Assembly: GCA_963819905.1 (NCBI GenBank)
Contig: CAWFXP010000010.1
Span: forward strand, 186,001-250,000
Direction: 5' to 3'
Origin: CAWCQC01 sp963819905
Lineage (GTDB): Bacteria > Actinomycetota > Thermoleophilia > Gaiellales > Gaiellaceae
Length of the DNA: 64,000 bases
The notes below the pieces were generated by a model. The model was not told the DNA's origin. It worked only from the letters and a program-made list of their open reading frames with translations, and did not search any database. The first letter of the stretch is position 1. Each line of letters starts with the position of its first letter. The translations under genes and the position numbers were made by a program. Of this stretch, positions 24,555-33,824 are shown piece after piece.

Positions 24555-25924
24555 AGGCAGTCGGCGCTCGTCTTCCACGCTACGACGGCGTCGCCCACGT
24601 AACCGGCCGCACCCGGTACGTCGACGACGTCCGCGTCCCCGGGATGCTGTGGGCGAAGGCGCTCCGTTCGCCGATTCACCGCGGTCGGATTCTCGGGCTG
24701 GACACCAGCAAGGCCGAGCAGCATCCAGGCGTCCGGGCGATCGTCACGCACGAGGACGTCCCGAAGAACGTCTACGGGCACCTCGAAGCCCTCGGCGTAC
24801 CCGCCGACGAGCCGCTCCTCGCAGTGGACGAGGTTCGCTTCAAGGGGCAGCCGATCGCGGTAGTGGCCGCGGAGGACGAGGACACGGCCCGCGAGGCCGT
24901 GGAGCTCCTCGACCTGAACCTCGAGGAGCAGGAACCACTCCTCGACGTCCGCAAGGCGTTCGATCCGGACGCGCCGCAGATCCACCCCTGGGGCAACTGG
25001 TACCCGCACTTCGAGAACGACATGGACCGCCGCCAGATCCGCAAGGGCGACGTCGACTCGGCCTTCGACCAGGCCGACGTGATCGTGCAGGGTGTCTATC
25101 GGCCGGCCGCGATCGAGCATTCGCCGCTCGAGACCCAGATCTCGCTCAGCGTCCCGGAGCCGGACGGCCGGCTGACGATCTACTCCTGCACGCAGGCCAT
25201 GTACTTCTCGCTCGGAGTCGTCGCGGCGCACCTTCAGGTTCCGCTGAACAGGCTCAAGCTCGTGGGCGGTACCGTCGGCGGCGGCTTCGGGGGCAAGGTG
25301 GACACGGCGACCGAGACGCTGACTGCGCTGCTTGCGCTCAAGTCAGGGCTTCCCGTGAAGTGGCGCTTCACACGCGAGGAGGAGTTCCTCTGCTCGTCGA
25401 CACGCGCCGCCTGGCACATCGAGATCGCGGACGCGCTCACGAAGGACGGCTGGATCCTCGGCCGGAAGACGCTGACGATCCACGACTCGGGCGCCTACGC
25501 GCGTTTCTCCCCCTACGGCCTGACCAAGCACTCGTTCCACCACGTCGGCGCGTACACCGTGCCGAACGTCCACTTCGACGGCTACGTCGTCTTCACGAAT
25601 CGCGTGCCGACGACGGCCATGCGCGGCTTCGGCGTCACGTCGGTGTCGTTCGCGGTCGAGACCCATATGAGCCGGATCGCGAAGGTGCTGGACATGGATC
25701 CCTACGAGCTGCGCCTGAAGAACGGGAACCGCATCGGGGACACCACCCCGAACACGGTCGTCCTCGGCGATCCCTCGACCGTGCCGGTGATCCAGGCGGT
25801 CGCCGAGGCTGCCGGCGTCGAGCTCGCCGCCGGGCTGCGGGCGATGACGAGCAGCCCGCGCGAAGGCGACCTCCTGCCGGAGCACCTGGCCGCGCAACAG
25901 GTTCTGAACGGAGGGAGCGACTGA
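24551..25924 (+). CDS. molybdenum hydroxylase large subunit, N-terminal half (split, NdhL-like)
   Basis: A 457-residue protein equal to the first part of a xanthine-dehydrogenase Mo subunit: hammerhead domain, then MoCoBD_1 with the cofactor loop TVGGGFGGKVD and the active-site-side loop AMRGFGVTS. It ends at the inter-domain linker (after LLPEHLAAQQVLNGGSD), where the TGA overlaps the ATG of the gene for the remaining domain by one base. Each half begins and ends at a domain border and the downstream half has its own ATG, so this is a genuine split, as known for nicotinate dehydrogenase NdhL/NdhM. The substrate is probably an N-heterocycle, by analogy only. Confidence 0.9.
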   Translation: MKAVGARLPRYDGVAHVTGRTRYVDDVRVPGMLWAKALRSPIHRGRILGLDTSKAEQHPGVRAIVTHEDVPKNVYGHLEALGVPADEPLLAVDEVRFKGQPIAVVAAEDEDTAREAVELLDLNLEEQEPLLDVRKAFDPDAPQIHPWGNWYPHFENDMDRRQIRKGDVDSAFDQADVIVQGVYRPAAIEHSPLETQISLSVPEPDGRLTIYSCTQAMYFSLGVVAAHLQVPLNRLKLVGGTVGGGFGGKVDTATETLTALLALKSGLPVKWRFTREEEFLCSSTRAAWHIEIADALTKDGWILGRKTLTIHDSGAYARFSPYGLTKHSFHHVGAYTVPNVHFDGYVVFTNRVPTTAMRGFGVTSVSFAVETHMSRIAKVLDMDPYELRLKNGNRIGDTTPNTVVLGDPSTVPVIQAVAEAAGVELAAGLRAMTSSPREGDLLPEHLAAQQVLNGGSD

Positions 25925-27030
25925 TGGCCAAGCACCGCGGACGCGGCCTCTCGTCGATCGAGTACCCGACCGGGATGAACCAGAACGGTGACCCGAGTCA
26001 GGCCTGGGTGAAGCTGAAGCCGGACGGACGCGTCGACGTGTTCGCCGGGACGGTCGACATCGGGCAGGGATCGAGGACCGTGCACACCCAGATCGTCGCG
26101 GACACGCTCGGCGTGCCGTACGACTGGGTGACGATGGACAACACGAACACCGACTCGTCTCCGGTCTGTACCGGCACCTTCGCCTCCCGCGGGACGTTCA
26201 TCGGCGGCAACGCGGTTCGCTACGCCGCCGAGAAGGCGCGGGAGCGCGTGCTCGACATCGCCTCCCGCCAGCTCGAGGCCGACGCAGCGGATCTGGAGAT
26301 CACCGACGGCGTCGTCACCGTCAAGGGGGCGCCCGACCGGAACATCGGCGTCAACGACGTCGCCGCCGTCGCCACCTGGGTCGAGGGCGAGCTGATCACC
26401 GGCACCGGGGCTGCGCTCAAACCCTTCGCCACACTCGATCCCGAGACAGGTGCCGTCGACCTCGACCCCCATTCGGCGATCTCGTACGCGGCCTCCGTCG
26501 CCGAGGTCGAGGTCGACGACGAGACCGGGGAAGTTCGGGTCCTGAAACTGATCGAGGCCTACGACGTCGGCCGGGCGATCAACCCGACGCTCGTCGAAGG
26601 CCAGATCCACGGCGGCGCGATGATGGGCCTCGGGCTCGGCCTGCTCGAGAGCGCCTACCCGTACTACCCGTCGGTCGACCACCGGGGCGGCGAGTACGGC
26701 GCCTACCTCGCCCCCGGCATCGAGGAGCTGCCCGAGATCGTTCCCGTGATCCTCGAGAACCCGTCACACGACGGGCCGTTCGGGGCCAAGGCGATCGGCG
26801 AGATGGCGAACAACGCCCAGTCACCGGCGATCGTCACTGCGATCTACGACGCGATCGGCGTCTGGATCACGGAGCTGCCCGTGACGCCCGAGCGGGTGCT
26901 GCGCGCGCTCGACGCGAAGGCCGAGGGCAAGCCCGAGAGCCGCACCGACGGCAGGCGCGTCATCTTCGACGAGGACATCTCCGTGAACACCGTCGGCAAC
27001 GGATCGGTCAGGTTCGAGATCGATGGCTGA
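25924..27030 (+). CDS. molybdenum hydroxylase large subunit, C-terminal half (split, NdhM-like)
   Basis: A 368-residue protein equal to the second Mo-cofactor-binding domain. Cofactor contacts include TVDIGQGSRTVHTQI and CTGTFASRGTFIGGNAV, and the catalytic Glu lies in FGAKAIGEMANNAQSPA. It must pair with the preceding 457-residue protein to complete the Mo site. Start and stop overlap neighbours by one and eight bases, so all five genes from 23239 to 27430 form a coupled unit. Confidence 0.9.
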   Translation: MAKHRGRGLSSIEYPTGMNQNGDPSQAWVKLKPDGRVDVFAGTVDIGQGSRTVHTQIVADTLGVPYDWVTMDNTNTDSSPVCTGTFASRGTFIGGNAVRYAAEKARERVLDIASRQLEADAADLEITDGVVTVKGAPDRNIGVNDVAAVATWVEGELITGTGAALKPFATLDPETGAVDLDPHSAISYAASVAEVEVDDETGEVRVLKLIEAYDVGRAINPTLVEGQIHGGAMMGLGLGLLESAYPYYPSVDHRGGEYGAYLAPGIEELPEIVPVILENPSHDGPFGAKAIGEMANNAQSPAIVTAIYDAIGVWITELPVTPERVLRALDAKAEGKPESRTDGRRVIFDEDISVNTVGNGSVRFEIDG

Positions 27031-27430
27031 GGCACGACCGCGGGCGACGCCCTTCCGGACCTGGAACGGCGTCGAGCCGCACGAGTTCGTCGACGGCGTC
27101 ACGCTGAACGCGATCGGCGGCGAGCAAGTCCTCCTCTGCAAGGTCACGTACGAGCCGGGCAAGCGCGTTCCCCTCCATGCGCATGCCGACACCGAGCAGG
27201 TCATGGTCATCGTCGACGGGTCGGTCGACATGGCGATTGAGGGGGAGTGGCAGACGCTGCGAACCGGCGACGTCGTCGTCGTGAACCGCGGCCTCGAGCA
27301 TGAGCTCCACTCGCCGGCGGGCGTCACGTTCTTCGAGGCGCTGTCGCCCGTGCCGCTCGACCACGTCCCCGACTACGAGCGCGACCTCGTGCTCGGCCCG
27401 GACGGCGGCTCGCAGCACGTCGAGCGCTGA
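27023..27430 (+). CDS. cupin domain protein
   Basis: A 135-residue single cupin. Motif 1 is VPLHAHADTEQVMVIVDG, giving two His and a Glu, and motif 2 is GDVVVVNRGLEHEL with the last His, so the metal site is complete. The ATG overlaps the end of the split Mo subunit by eight bases. Small cupins next to molybdenum hydroxylases may act as dioxygenases, isomerases or sensors; nothing here tells which. Confidence 0.85.
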   Translation: MAEARPRATPFRTWNGVEPHEFVDGVTLNAIGGEQVLLCKVTYEPGKRVPLHAHADTEQVMVIVDGSVDMAIEGEWQTLRTGDVVVVNRGLEHELHSPAGVTFFEALSPVPLDHVPDYERDLVLGPDGGSQHVER

Positions 27431-27705
27431 GCTGCGTCCGGGCCGTCGCGCCCGGTCGCACGCGCTGATTCGCGCCAAAGACGCGCGAACCTCCCACAGC
27501 GAGCGAGGCCGCCAGGCCGTCCAGGGTCGGGGTCGACGCCGGCGCTCACCGTCCCTTCGGGACAGCAAGTGTGCCGATTCGCGCACGCCCTTGCGAAGAC
27601 TTCGTGACGCCTGTTCGAGGGGTCTGACCCCGCGTCGAGCGTCGGGACGCGTCCGCCTACTCGACGCGCGGCCGACCGCCTCGCTGCGGGATGCCGAAGA
27701 CGCCG
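27431..27705. other. convergent intergenic region with one GC hairpin
   Basis: These 275 bases separate the cupin gene (plus) from the amidohydrolase gene (minus). CCGGGC at 27438-27443 pairs with GCCCGG at 27450-27455, a possible shared terminator for the converging genes. No gene was recognised. Confidence 0.45.
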
Positions 27706-29037
27706 TCAGGTGACGGGCCGGCCGATGCGCGAGCCGAGCCCGGCCACCGCCTCGCGCGCGTTCGCGACGAGCTCGCGCCCGTTGACCCCGATCAGCTCCC
27801 CGTTCCGCTTCCGCGCCACGCCGTCGATCCAGACCGAATCGACGTTCCGCGGCTGGGCGGCGAGGACGAGCTGCCCGTCCGGAACGTTCAGCGGCCCGAT
27901 GTTGAGCTCGTCTGTCCGGACCAGGATCACGTCTGCCCGCTTGCCCGGGGCGAGTGACCCGGTCACGTCGCCGAGGCCGAGAGCCTTCGCACCGTCGATC
28001 GTCGCTTGGCGGAGGACCTGGTCGGGCTGGTAGCAGGTCGCGTCCTCGTGCCGGCCTCGCTCGACGCACATTTGCGCCCGCATGCCGGCGAACATGTCCG
28101 AGTTGTCGGAGGCGGCCATCGTGTCTAGGGACAGGTTCACCGGCACCCCGGCACGCATCATCTCGACCACGGGCGGGATCCCCATGCCACACCGAAGCTC
28201 CGACCAGATCGAGACGGAGACCGGCGTGCCGGTCTCGGCGAGCACGGCGATCTCCTCCTCGTTCGCGTGGACGGCGTGGACCAGGAGATGGTCGGCGCCG
28301 AGGTAGCCCGCGTCGCGGTACGCGAGGATCGCGCGCGGTTGCTCGGGGTCGGGCCTCGTGAAGGTCGTATGGGTCGTGAACGGAAGACCCTGCTCGCGGG
28401 CCCACGCGTACTCCGTCTGCCAGATCTCGGGCTTCGAGAACTCGACCCCGCGGCAGGCGATGCCGAGGCGGAGGAGGTCGTGCTCCCGCGCAAACTCGCC
28501 GTGCTTCAGCTCCAGCACGTGCTCGAGGTCGATCGTCTCCGATCCCTGCGCGAACGAGCTCCCGGCCGCCGGGTCACTCGACGGGCCGTACGAGAAGCGG
28601 CCGCGTAGGCCGGAGTCGCGCATCGCCTGGATCGCGGCCCGCGCGTGGTCGCGCGTCTGCAGGTTGTGCTCCCAGGCATGCATCGTCGTGATGCCCGCGT
28701 CGACCGACTCGGCGAGCCCGAGACGGATCGACGTGTACGTGTCGTCCGCGGTGAAGTTCGCGCCGTAGGTGAAGACGACGTCGTGGAAGTACTGCCCGAG
28801 GTCCCCGTAGCAGGCACAACCGCGGAGCATCGCCCCCCACATGTGCCGGTGCGTGTCCACGAACCCGGGCAGGCAGACGGTGTCGGCGCCGTCGATCACG
28901 TCGGCCCCCGTCGCGTCGAGATCGGCGCCGACCGCGGCGATCCGGTTGCCCTCGATGAGCACGTCGCCGTCCGGGATCGTCCCGAGATCCTCGTCCATCG
29001 TCAGGACGCGCGCGCCTCTGATCAGCGTGCTGGTCAT
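27706..29037 (-). CDS. Atz/Trz-type amidohydrolase (aminohydrolase/deaminase)
   Basis: A 443-residue metal-dependent hydrolase of the cytosine-deaminase/TrzN group. Metal ligands are visible: the HxH pair in DTHRHMWG, a His in LPFTTHTTF, a His in LVHAVHANEEE and the Asp in VNLSLDTMAASDNSD. The beta-sandwich composite domain ends in SLAPGKRADVILV. The family removes amino or chloro groups from N-heterocycles (guanine, triazines, pyrimidines). It overlaps the ThDP-enzyme gene by four bases. It supports N-heterocycle turnover as the theme of the locus. Confidence 0.9.
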   Translation of the reverse strand: MTSTLIRGARVLTMDEDLGTIPDGDVLIEGNRIAAVGADLDATGADVIDGADTVCLPGFVDTHRHMWGAMLRGCACYGDLGQYFHDVVFTYGANFTADDTYTSIRLGLAESVDAGITTMHAWEHNLQTRDHARAAIQAMRDSGLRGRFSYGPSSDPAAGSSFAQGSETIDLEHVLELKHGEFAREHDLLRLGIACRGVEFSKPEIWQTEYAWAREQGLPFTTHTTFTRPDPEQPRAILAYRDAGYLGADHLLVHAVHANEEEIAVLAETGTPVSVSIWSELRCGMGIPPVVEMMRAGVPVNLSLDTMAASDNSDMFAGMRAQMCVERGRHEDATCYQPDQVLRQATIDGAKALGLGDVTGSLAPGKRADVILVRTDELNIGPLNVPDGQLVLAAQPRNVDSVWIDGVARKRNGELIGVNGRELVANAREAVAGLGSRIGRPVT

Positions 29038-30704
29038 TCGTGGCTCCTCTCTGCCTGTTCGCGGATCTCGGTCAGTGACGCCCGAGGCGTGATCGCCTCG
29101 GGGTCGACCCGAAGCTCGATCAAGGCCGGCTGCCCGGTCGCGAGCGAGCGCTCGAACGCCGGCGGGAAGTCCTCGGTTCGCTCGACGACCTCGCCGTGGG
29201 CCCCGAATGCGCGGGCGTAGGCGGCGAAGTCCGGATTGACGAGATCGGTTCCGTACGGACGCCCGGGGAACTGGCGCTCCTGGTGCATCCGGATGGTTCC
29301 GTACATGCCGTTGTTCACGAGGACGACGACGATCGGCAGCTCGTAGTGGATCGCCGTCGCCAGCTCCTGGCCGTTCATCAGGAAGTCGCCGTCGCCTGAC
29401 AGGCAGACGACGACCCGGCCGGGGTGAACGACCCTGGCCGCGACCGCGGCCGGCACCCCGTAGCCCATCGCCCCGCTCGTCGGGGCCAGTTGCGTCCGAT
29501 AGCGCCGGAACCGGTAGAAGCGGTGCGCCCAGACCGTGAAGTTGCCGGCGCCGTTCGTGAGGATCGCGTCGTCCGGCAGGCGCTCGGACAGGTAGCCGAC
29601 GACCTCGGAGACGTTGACCGGGCCCGGTGACGGAAGCGGCGACGAGTGCGCCAGGAAGTCGGCGCGGCCGTCGGCCGCCCACCCCGCCCAGCGTCCGCCG
29701 TCGACGGGCTCGAGTCGCCGGAGTGCCGCGCAGAGCTCAGGGAGGCCGGAGACGATCGCCAGCTCGGCCTGGTAGACGCGGCCGAGCTCCTCGATGCCCG
29801 GATGCGCGTGCACGAGCCGCTGGCGCGGCCTGGGAGCCTCGACCAGCGTGTAGCCCGAGGTCGTGGACTCGCCGAGGCGGGTGCCGAGCGCGAGCAGGAG
29901 GTCGGCTTCGCGTACGCGCTGCGCGAGCGCCGGGTTGATCGCCAGCCCGACGTCCCCGACGTAGCAGGACGAGCGGTTGTCGAGGTAGTCCTGGCAGCGG
30001 AAGGAAGCGCCTGTCGGCAGGCCGTTCGCCTCGACGAACGCGAGCAGGTCGGCGGACGCTTGCTCCGTCCAGCCGCCGCCGCCGACGATCGCGAGCGGGC
30101 GCTCCGCACGGGCGAGCAGCTCGCGCAGCCGGGCGAGGTCATCGGAGCCGGGATACGCCTGCACCGCCCGGTACGGCGCTGCGTCGTCGACGTCGCACCG
30201 CTCCACGAGCATGTCTTCCGGAAGCGCCAGGACGACCGGTCCGGGCCGGCCCGACGTGGCGACCGAGAAGGCCCGCGCGAGGAGCTCGGGGATGCGAACG
30301 GGGTCGTCGATCTCGGCCGCCCATTTGGACTGACCGTCGAAGATCCGGTCGACGTCCACCTCCTGGAACGCCTCACGGCCACGGGCGCCGCGGGCGACCT
30401 GGCCCATGAGCAGGATCATCGGCGTCGAGTCCTGGAACGCCGTGTGGACGCCGACCGACGCATTCGTCGCGCCGGGGCCTCGCGTGACGAAGCAGAGACC
30501 AGGCCGGCCGGTGAGCTTGCCGTAGGCCTCGGCCATGTTCGCGGCGCCGCCCTCCTGGCGACAGGTGATCAGCCTGATCGCGTCGCGCGCTTCCCGGAGG
30601 GCGTCGAGCGCCGCGATATAGCTTTCGCCCGGGACGCAGAAGACCGTGTCGGCCCCGTGGAGACGGAGCTGGTCGACGAGGATCTGCCCGCCGCTGCGGC
30701 TCAC
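29034..30704 (-). CDS. thiamine-diphosphate-dependent enzyme (acetolactate-synthase-like)
   Basis: A 556-residue three-domain ThDP enzyme. The activating Glu lies in TCRQEGGAANMAEAYGK. The ThDP-Mg motif is GDGDFLMNGQELATAIHY followed by VLVNNGMYG. The central domain is degenerate for FAD, as in non-synthase members. Relatives include glyoxylate carboligase, benzoylformate decarboxylase and sulfoacetaldehyde acetyltransferase, so it probably decarboxylates or ligates a 2-oxo acid made upstream. The GTG at 30704 overlaps the cupin-gene stop by four bases. Confidence 0.88.
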   Translation of the reverse strand: MSRSGGQILVDQLRLHGADTVFCVPGESYIAALDALREARDAIRLITCRQEGGAANMAEAYGKLTGRPGLCFVTRGPGATNASVGVHTAFQDSTPMILLMGQVARGARGREAFQEVDVDRIFDGQSKWAAEIDDPVRIPELLARAFSVATSGRPGPVVLALPEDMLVERCDVDDAAPYRAVQAYPGSDDLARLRELLARAERPLAIVGGGGWTEQASADLLAFVEANGLPTGASFRCQDYLDNRSSCYVGDVGLAINPALAQRVREADLLLALGTRLGESTTSGYTLVEAPRPRQRLVHAHPGIEELGRVYQAELAIVSGLPELCAALRRLEPVDGGRWAGWAADGRADFLAHSSPLPSPGPVNVSEVVGYLSERLPDDAILTNGAGNFTVWAHRFYRFRRYRTQLAPTSGAMGYGVPAAVAARVVHPGRVVVCLSGDGDFLMNGQELATAIHYELPIVVVLVNNGMYGTIRMHQERQFPGRPYGTDLVNPDFAAYARAFGAHGEVVERTEDFPPAFERSLATGQPALIELRVDPEAITPRASLTEIREQAERSHE

Positions 30705-31241
30705 GGCAGCTCGATCGCCCGCTCGAGGAGGATCGACGCCCGCTGCGTCTTCGGCTTCTCCGCGTCCGCCGGATCGACGTAGGCGATCGTGCGCCTCCCC
30801 TCCCACTCGCGCGGGAGCACCATGACGCGCACGAACGCCGTCTGCTCGGTCGCCGACGCCTCGGCGAGGACCGGCTCGGGCCCCGACTCGAACCACGATT
30901 CGAGCGGCCCGTAGGCCGTCGTCCGTCCCTCCGTCTCGATCCGGATCGTGCCTCGGAGCAGGCAGCGGATGCCCGGGCCGGGGTGCGTGTGCCGGTAGGC
31001 GACCCCGCCCGGAGGGAAGTCGACGCGATCGCAGCGGACGAGCCACTGGTGCGACAGGTCGAGCTCGATCTCGGCGGAGAGCAGGGCGCCGTCGAGCGTC
31101 ACCGCCGAGCTCCCAGACGAGGACCGGGCCGTCCACCCGGGCGGAGCCGAAGAACGCCTCGTCCCGCCCGACGTCGTAGACGACGCGGGCCCCGCCGGCC
31201 GTCTCGGCACCGTCCGGCCGGTGCCACAGCACGAACCTCAT
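30701..31241 (-). CDS. cupin domain protein (frameshifted in this sequence)
   Basis: The N-terminal frame from the ATG at 31241 (MRFVLWHRPDG ... VLVWELG) and the C-terminal frame to 30701 (VTLDGALLSAEIELD ... ERAIELP) join near 31105 if one base is removed, giving about 179 residues. The cupin motif YRHTHPGPGIRCLLRG is in the second part. The extra base lies in a GG pair (GGCGGTG), which suggests a sequencing insertion rather than decay. It sits between SDR and ThDP-enzyme genes with overlaps typical of this operon. Confidence 0.7.
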
Positions 31242-31245
31242 CGGC

Positions 31246-31994
31246 TCAATGGAAGGTCTGGCCGCCGTCGATCACGATCGTCTGGCCGGTGATGAAGTCG
31301 GAGCCGGGGCCGGAGAAGAAGACGGCGGCCCCGACGACGTCCTCGGGAAGCTGGTCGCGCTGGATCGTCCGCGCCGCAACCGAGACGTCGCGCAGCTTCT
31401 CCACCACCTCCGGGTGCTGCTTGTACCCCTTCGGACAGCGTGAAGCCGGGCGCGACGCAGTTCACGTGGACGTTGTCCTTTCCGAGCTCTTTCGCGAGCG
31501 CGCGGGTGAACGCGACGATCGCGCCCTTGCTCGTCACGTAGTGGAGGAGGAAGGGGACGCCGCGGAACGGCGTGCCCGACGAGATGTTGACGATCTTCCC
31601 GCCGCCCTGGGCGCGCATGACCGGCACGGCCGCGCGGCAGGTGAGGAACATGCTGGCGACGTTCACGTCCATGACCCGGCGCCATTCCTCGAGCGGGATC
31701 TCCTCGAAGGGACGCATCGGCGAGCGACGCGTAGAGGCCCGCGTTGTTGACGAGGACGTCGATCCGGCCGCAGCGCTCGACCGACTCCGAGACCAGCCGG
31801 GAGACATCGTCCTCCGAGGCGACGTCGGCCGTGATCCCCACGCCCTCCGGGAGCTTCCGCGCTGCGTCGTCGGCACCCTGCAGGTCGGCGACGACCACCT
31901 GCGCGCCCTCCGCGGCGAGGCCGTGCGCGATCGCGTTCCCGATGCCCTGCGCGCCGCCGGTGACGATCGCGACCTTGCCGTCGAGGACGGGCAT
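31246..31994 (-). CDS. SDR family oxidoreductase (two frameshifts in this sequence)
   Basis: Three frames in succession spell one classical SDR of about 248 residues. It starts with TGGAQGIGNAIAHGLAAEGA (NAD(P) motif) and NNAGLYASL, continues MRPFEEIPLEEWRRVMDVN and the catalytic LHYVTSKGAIVAFTRAL (Tyr and Lys), then YKQHPEVVEKL and a C-terminus DFITGQTIVIDGGQTFH. The shifts lie near 31718 and in the CCCC run at 31426-31429; each is repaired by removing one base. All catalytic residues are intact, so the gene is probably functional in the organism. Confidence 0.75.
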
Positions 31995-31997
31995 CCG

Positions 31998-32312
31998 TCA
32001 GCGGATGGGAGAGAACGGCGCCGGGATCAGGATCCGGTTCTCCTGCGTGAGGATGAACGGCCTCACCTTCTCGACGTACGCCTGCCAGTCCTCGTTCCCG
32101 AGCAGCTCGGAGCGGCGGCGCGTCCGCTCCTCGAAGCTGTCGTAGCCCCACATGTGGACGATGAGGTTCAGGTCTCCGATCTCGCTCGAGAAGTACCCGA
32201 TCAGGTTCCCGAGGATCGGACGCTGGATCGCCAGGCCCTCCGCTTCGTAGAGGCGAAGGTACTCGGGCACCTTCCCGACCTCGAGCGTGTAGATCCGCTC
32301 CTCGACGATCAC
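31998..32312 (-). CDS. NIPSNAP family protein
   Basis: A 104-residue dimeric alpha/beta-barrel protein (IVEERIYTLEVGKVPEYLRLY, with IGYFSSEIGDLNLIVHMWGY). NIPSNAP proteins are common in catabolic operons but have no agreed activity. The GTG at 32312 overlaps the aldehyde-dehydrogenase stop by four bases; longer frames upstream are shadows. Confidence 0.85.
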   Translation of the reverse strand: MIVEERIYTLEVGKVPEYLRLYEAEGLAIQRPILGNLIGYFSSEIGDLNLIVHMWGYDSFEERTRRRSELLGNEDWQAYVEKVRPFILTQENRILIPAPFSPIR

Positions 32313-33808
32313 GTGATCCCACCCAGCGCGAGGTACTTCAGCTCGAGCCATTCGTCGATTCCGTAGGAGGAGCCCTCGCGGCCGATTCCGGACTCCTTGA
32401 CGCCGCCGAAGGGCGCGACCTCGGTCGAGATGAAGCCGGTGTTGACGCCGACGATGCCGGTCTCGAGCGCCTCGGCCACCCGCCAGATCCGACCGACGTC
32501 CCGGGCGTAGAAGTAGCCCGCGAGCCCGTACGGCGTGTCGTTCGCGGCAGCCACCGCCTCCTCCTCGCCGGCGAAGCGCATGAGCCCGGCGACCGGGCCG
32601 AATGTCTCGTCGCAGGACATCGCCATGTCCTTCGTCACGCCGGTCAGCACCGTCGGCTCGAAGAACGTCCCACCCAGCGCGTGCGCGCCACCGCCGACGA
32701 GCACCTCGGCACCACGTGCGGTGGCGTCGTCGACGTGGCGCTGCACCTTCGCGAATCCCTGCTCGTCGATCAGCGGGCCGATCTGGGCGCCGGCCTCGAG
32801 ACCCTGCGCCACCTCGAGGCCCTCTGCCGCCGCGGCGAGCCGCGCGGCGAAGTCGTCGTAGACGCCGTCCTGGACGAGGATCCGGTTGGCGGAGATGCAC
32901 GTCTGGCCCGAGTTTCGGAACTTGCAGAAGAGCGCCCCGGCGACCGCCTCGTCGAGATCGGCGTCCTCGAAGACGATGAACGGCGCGTTACCCCCGAGCT
33001 CGAGCGACACCTTCTTCACCTGCCGCGCGCACTGCTCCATCAGCAGCTTGCCCACGGCCGTCGAGCCGGTGAAGCCGAGCTTGCGGACGACGGGGTTCGA
33101 CGTGAGCTCTCCGCCGATGTCGGGCGCGCCGTCGGCGTCGGTCGTGACGACGTTGAGGACGCCCGGAGGGAGCCCGGCCCGTTCGGCCAGGTCGCAGAGC
33201 GCAAGCGCCGAGAGCGGCGTCTGCTCGGCCGGCTTGAGCACCATCGTGCAGCCCGCGGCCAGCGCGGGAGCCGCCTTGCGGGTGACCATCGCCGACGGGA
33301 AGTTCCACGGCGTGATCCCGGCGGTGACGCCCACCGGTTGCTTGAGGACGACGATGCGCCGGTCAGGGAGCGGCGGCGGGATCGTGTCGCCGTACACCCG
33401 TTTCGCTTCCTCGCCGAACCACTCGAGGAACGAGGCCGCGTAGTGGATCTCGGCACGGGCCTCCGCGAGCGGCTTTCCCTGCTCGAGCACCATCAATACG
33501 GCGAGATCCTCTGCGTGCTCCACCATCAGGTCGGCGAAGCGACGCAGGATCGCCGCGCGCTCCTTGGCAAGGAGCGCCCGCCACGCCGGGTACGCGCGCT
33601 CGGCGGCGGCGACGGCACGGCGCGCGTCGTCGGCGCCCATTCGCGGAACGGAGGCGATCGTGCCGCCCGTGGCCGGATCGAGGACCGGGAAGGTCTCGCC
33701 CGACGCCGCGTCGACCCAGGCTCCGTCGACGTAGGCCTGCTCGCGGAGAAGCGCGCCGTCCGCGAGCGGTGGACGGCGCGTCCCGGCCTGCCGCTGTGTG
33801 GCAGTCAC
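32309..33808 (-). CDS. NAD(P)-dependent aldehyde dehydrogenase (succinate-semialdehyde-dehydrogenase-like)
   Basis: A 499-residue ALDH from a GTG at 33808. The general-base Glu is in VSLELGGNAPFIVF and the nucleophile Cys in NSGQTCISANR. The NAD-site segment PWNFPSAM and the closing ESGIGREGSSYGIDEWLELKYL resemble succinate/glutarate-semialdehyde dehydrogenases. It would oxidise an aldehyde produced late in the pathway. It is the first gene of the minus-strand operon running to 27706. Confidence 0.92.
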   Translation of the reverse strand: MTATQRQAGTRRPPLADGALLREQAYVDGAWVDAASGETFPVLDPATGGTIASVPRMGADDARRAVAAAERAYPAWRALLAKERAAILRRFADLMVEHAEDLAVLMVLEQGKPLAEARAEIHYAASFLEWFGEEAKRVYGDTIPPPLPDRRIVVLKQPVGVTAGITPWNFPSAMVTRKAAPALAAGCTMVLKPAEQTPLSALALCDLAERAGLPPGVLNVVTTDADGAPDIGGELTSNPVVRKLGFTGSTAVGKLLMEQCARQVKKVSLELGGNAPFIVFEDADLDEAVAGALFCKFRNSGQTCISANRILVQDGVYDDFAARLAAAAEGLEVAQGLEAGAQIGPLIDEQGFAKVQRHVDDATARGAEVLVGGGAHALGGTFFEPTVLTGVTKDMAMSCDETFGPVAGLMRFAGEEEAVAAANDTPYGLAGYFYARDVGRIWRVAEALETGIVGVNTGFISTEVAPFGGVKESGIGREGSSYGIDEWLELKYLALGGIT

Positions 33809-33824
33809 GCCCGGGAGTGTACTT

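Noticed and set aside
24551..27030. The split Mo subunit as another sequencing frameshift.
   Set aside because: The break is at a domain linker, the second half has its own ATG overlapping the stop, and no intact alignment block is interrupted; still listed for checking because errors exist nearby.
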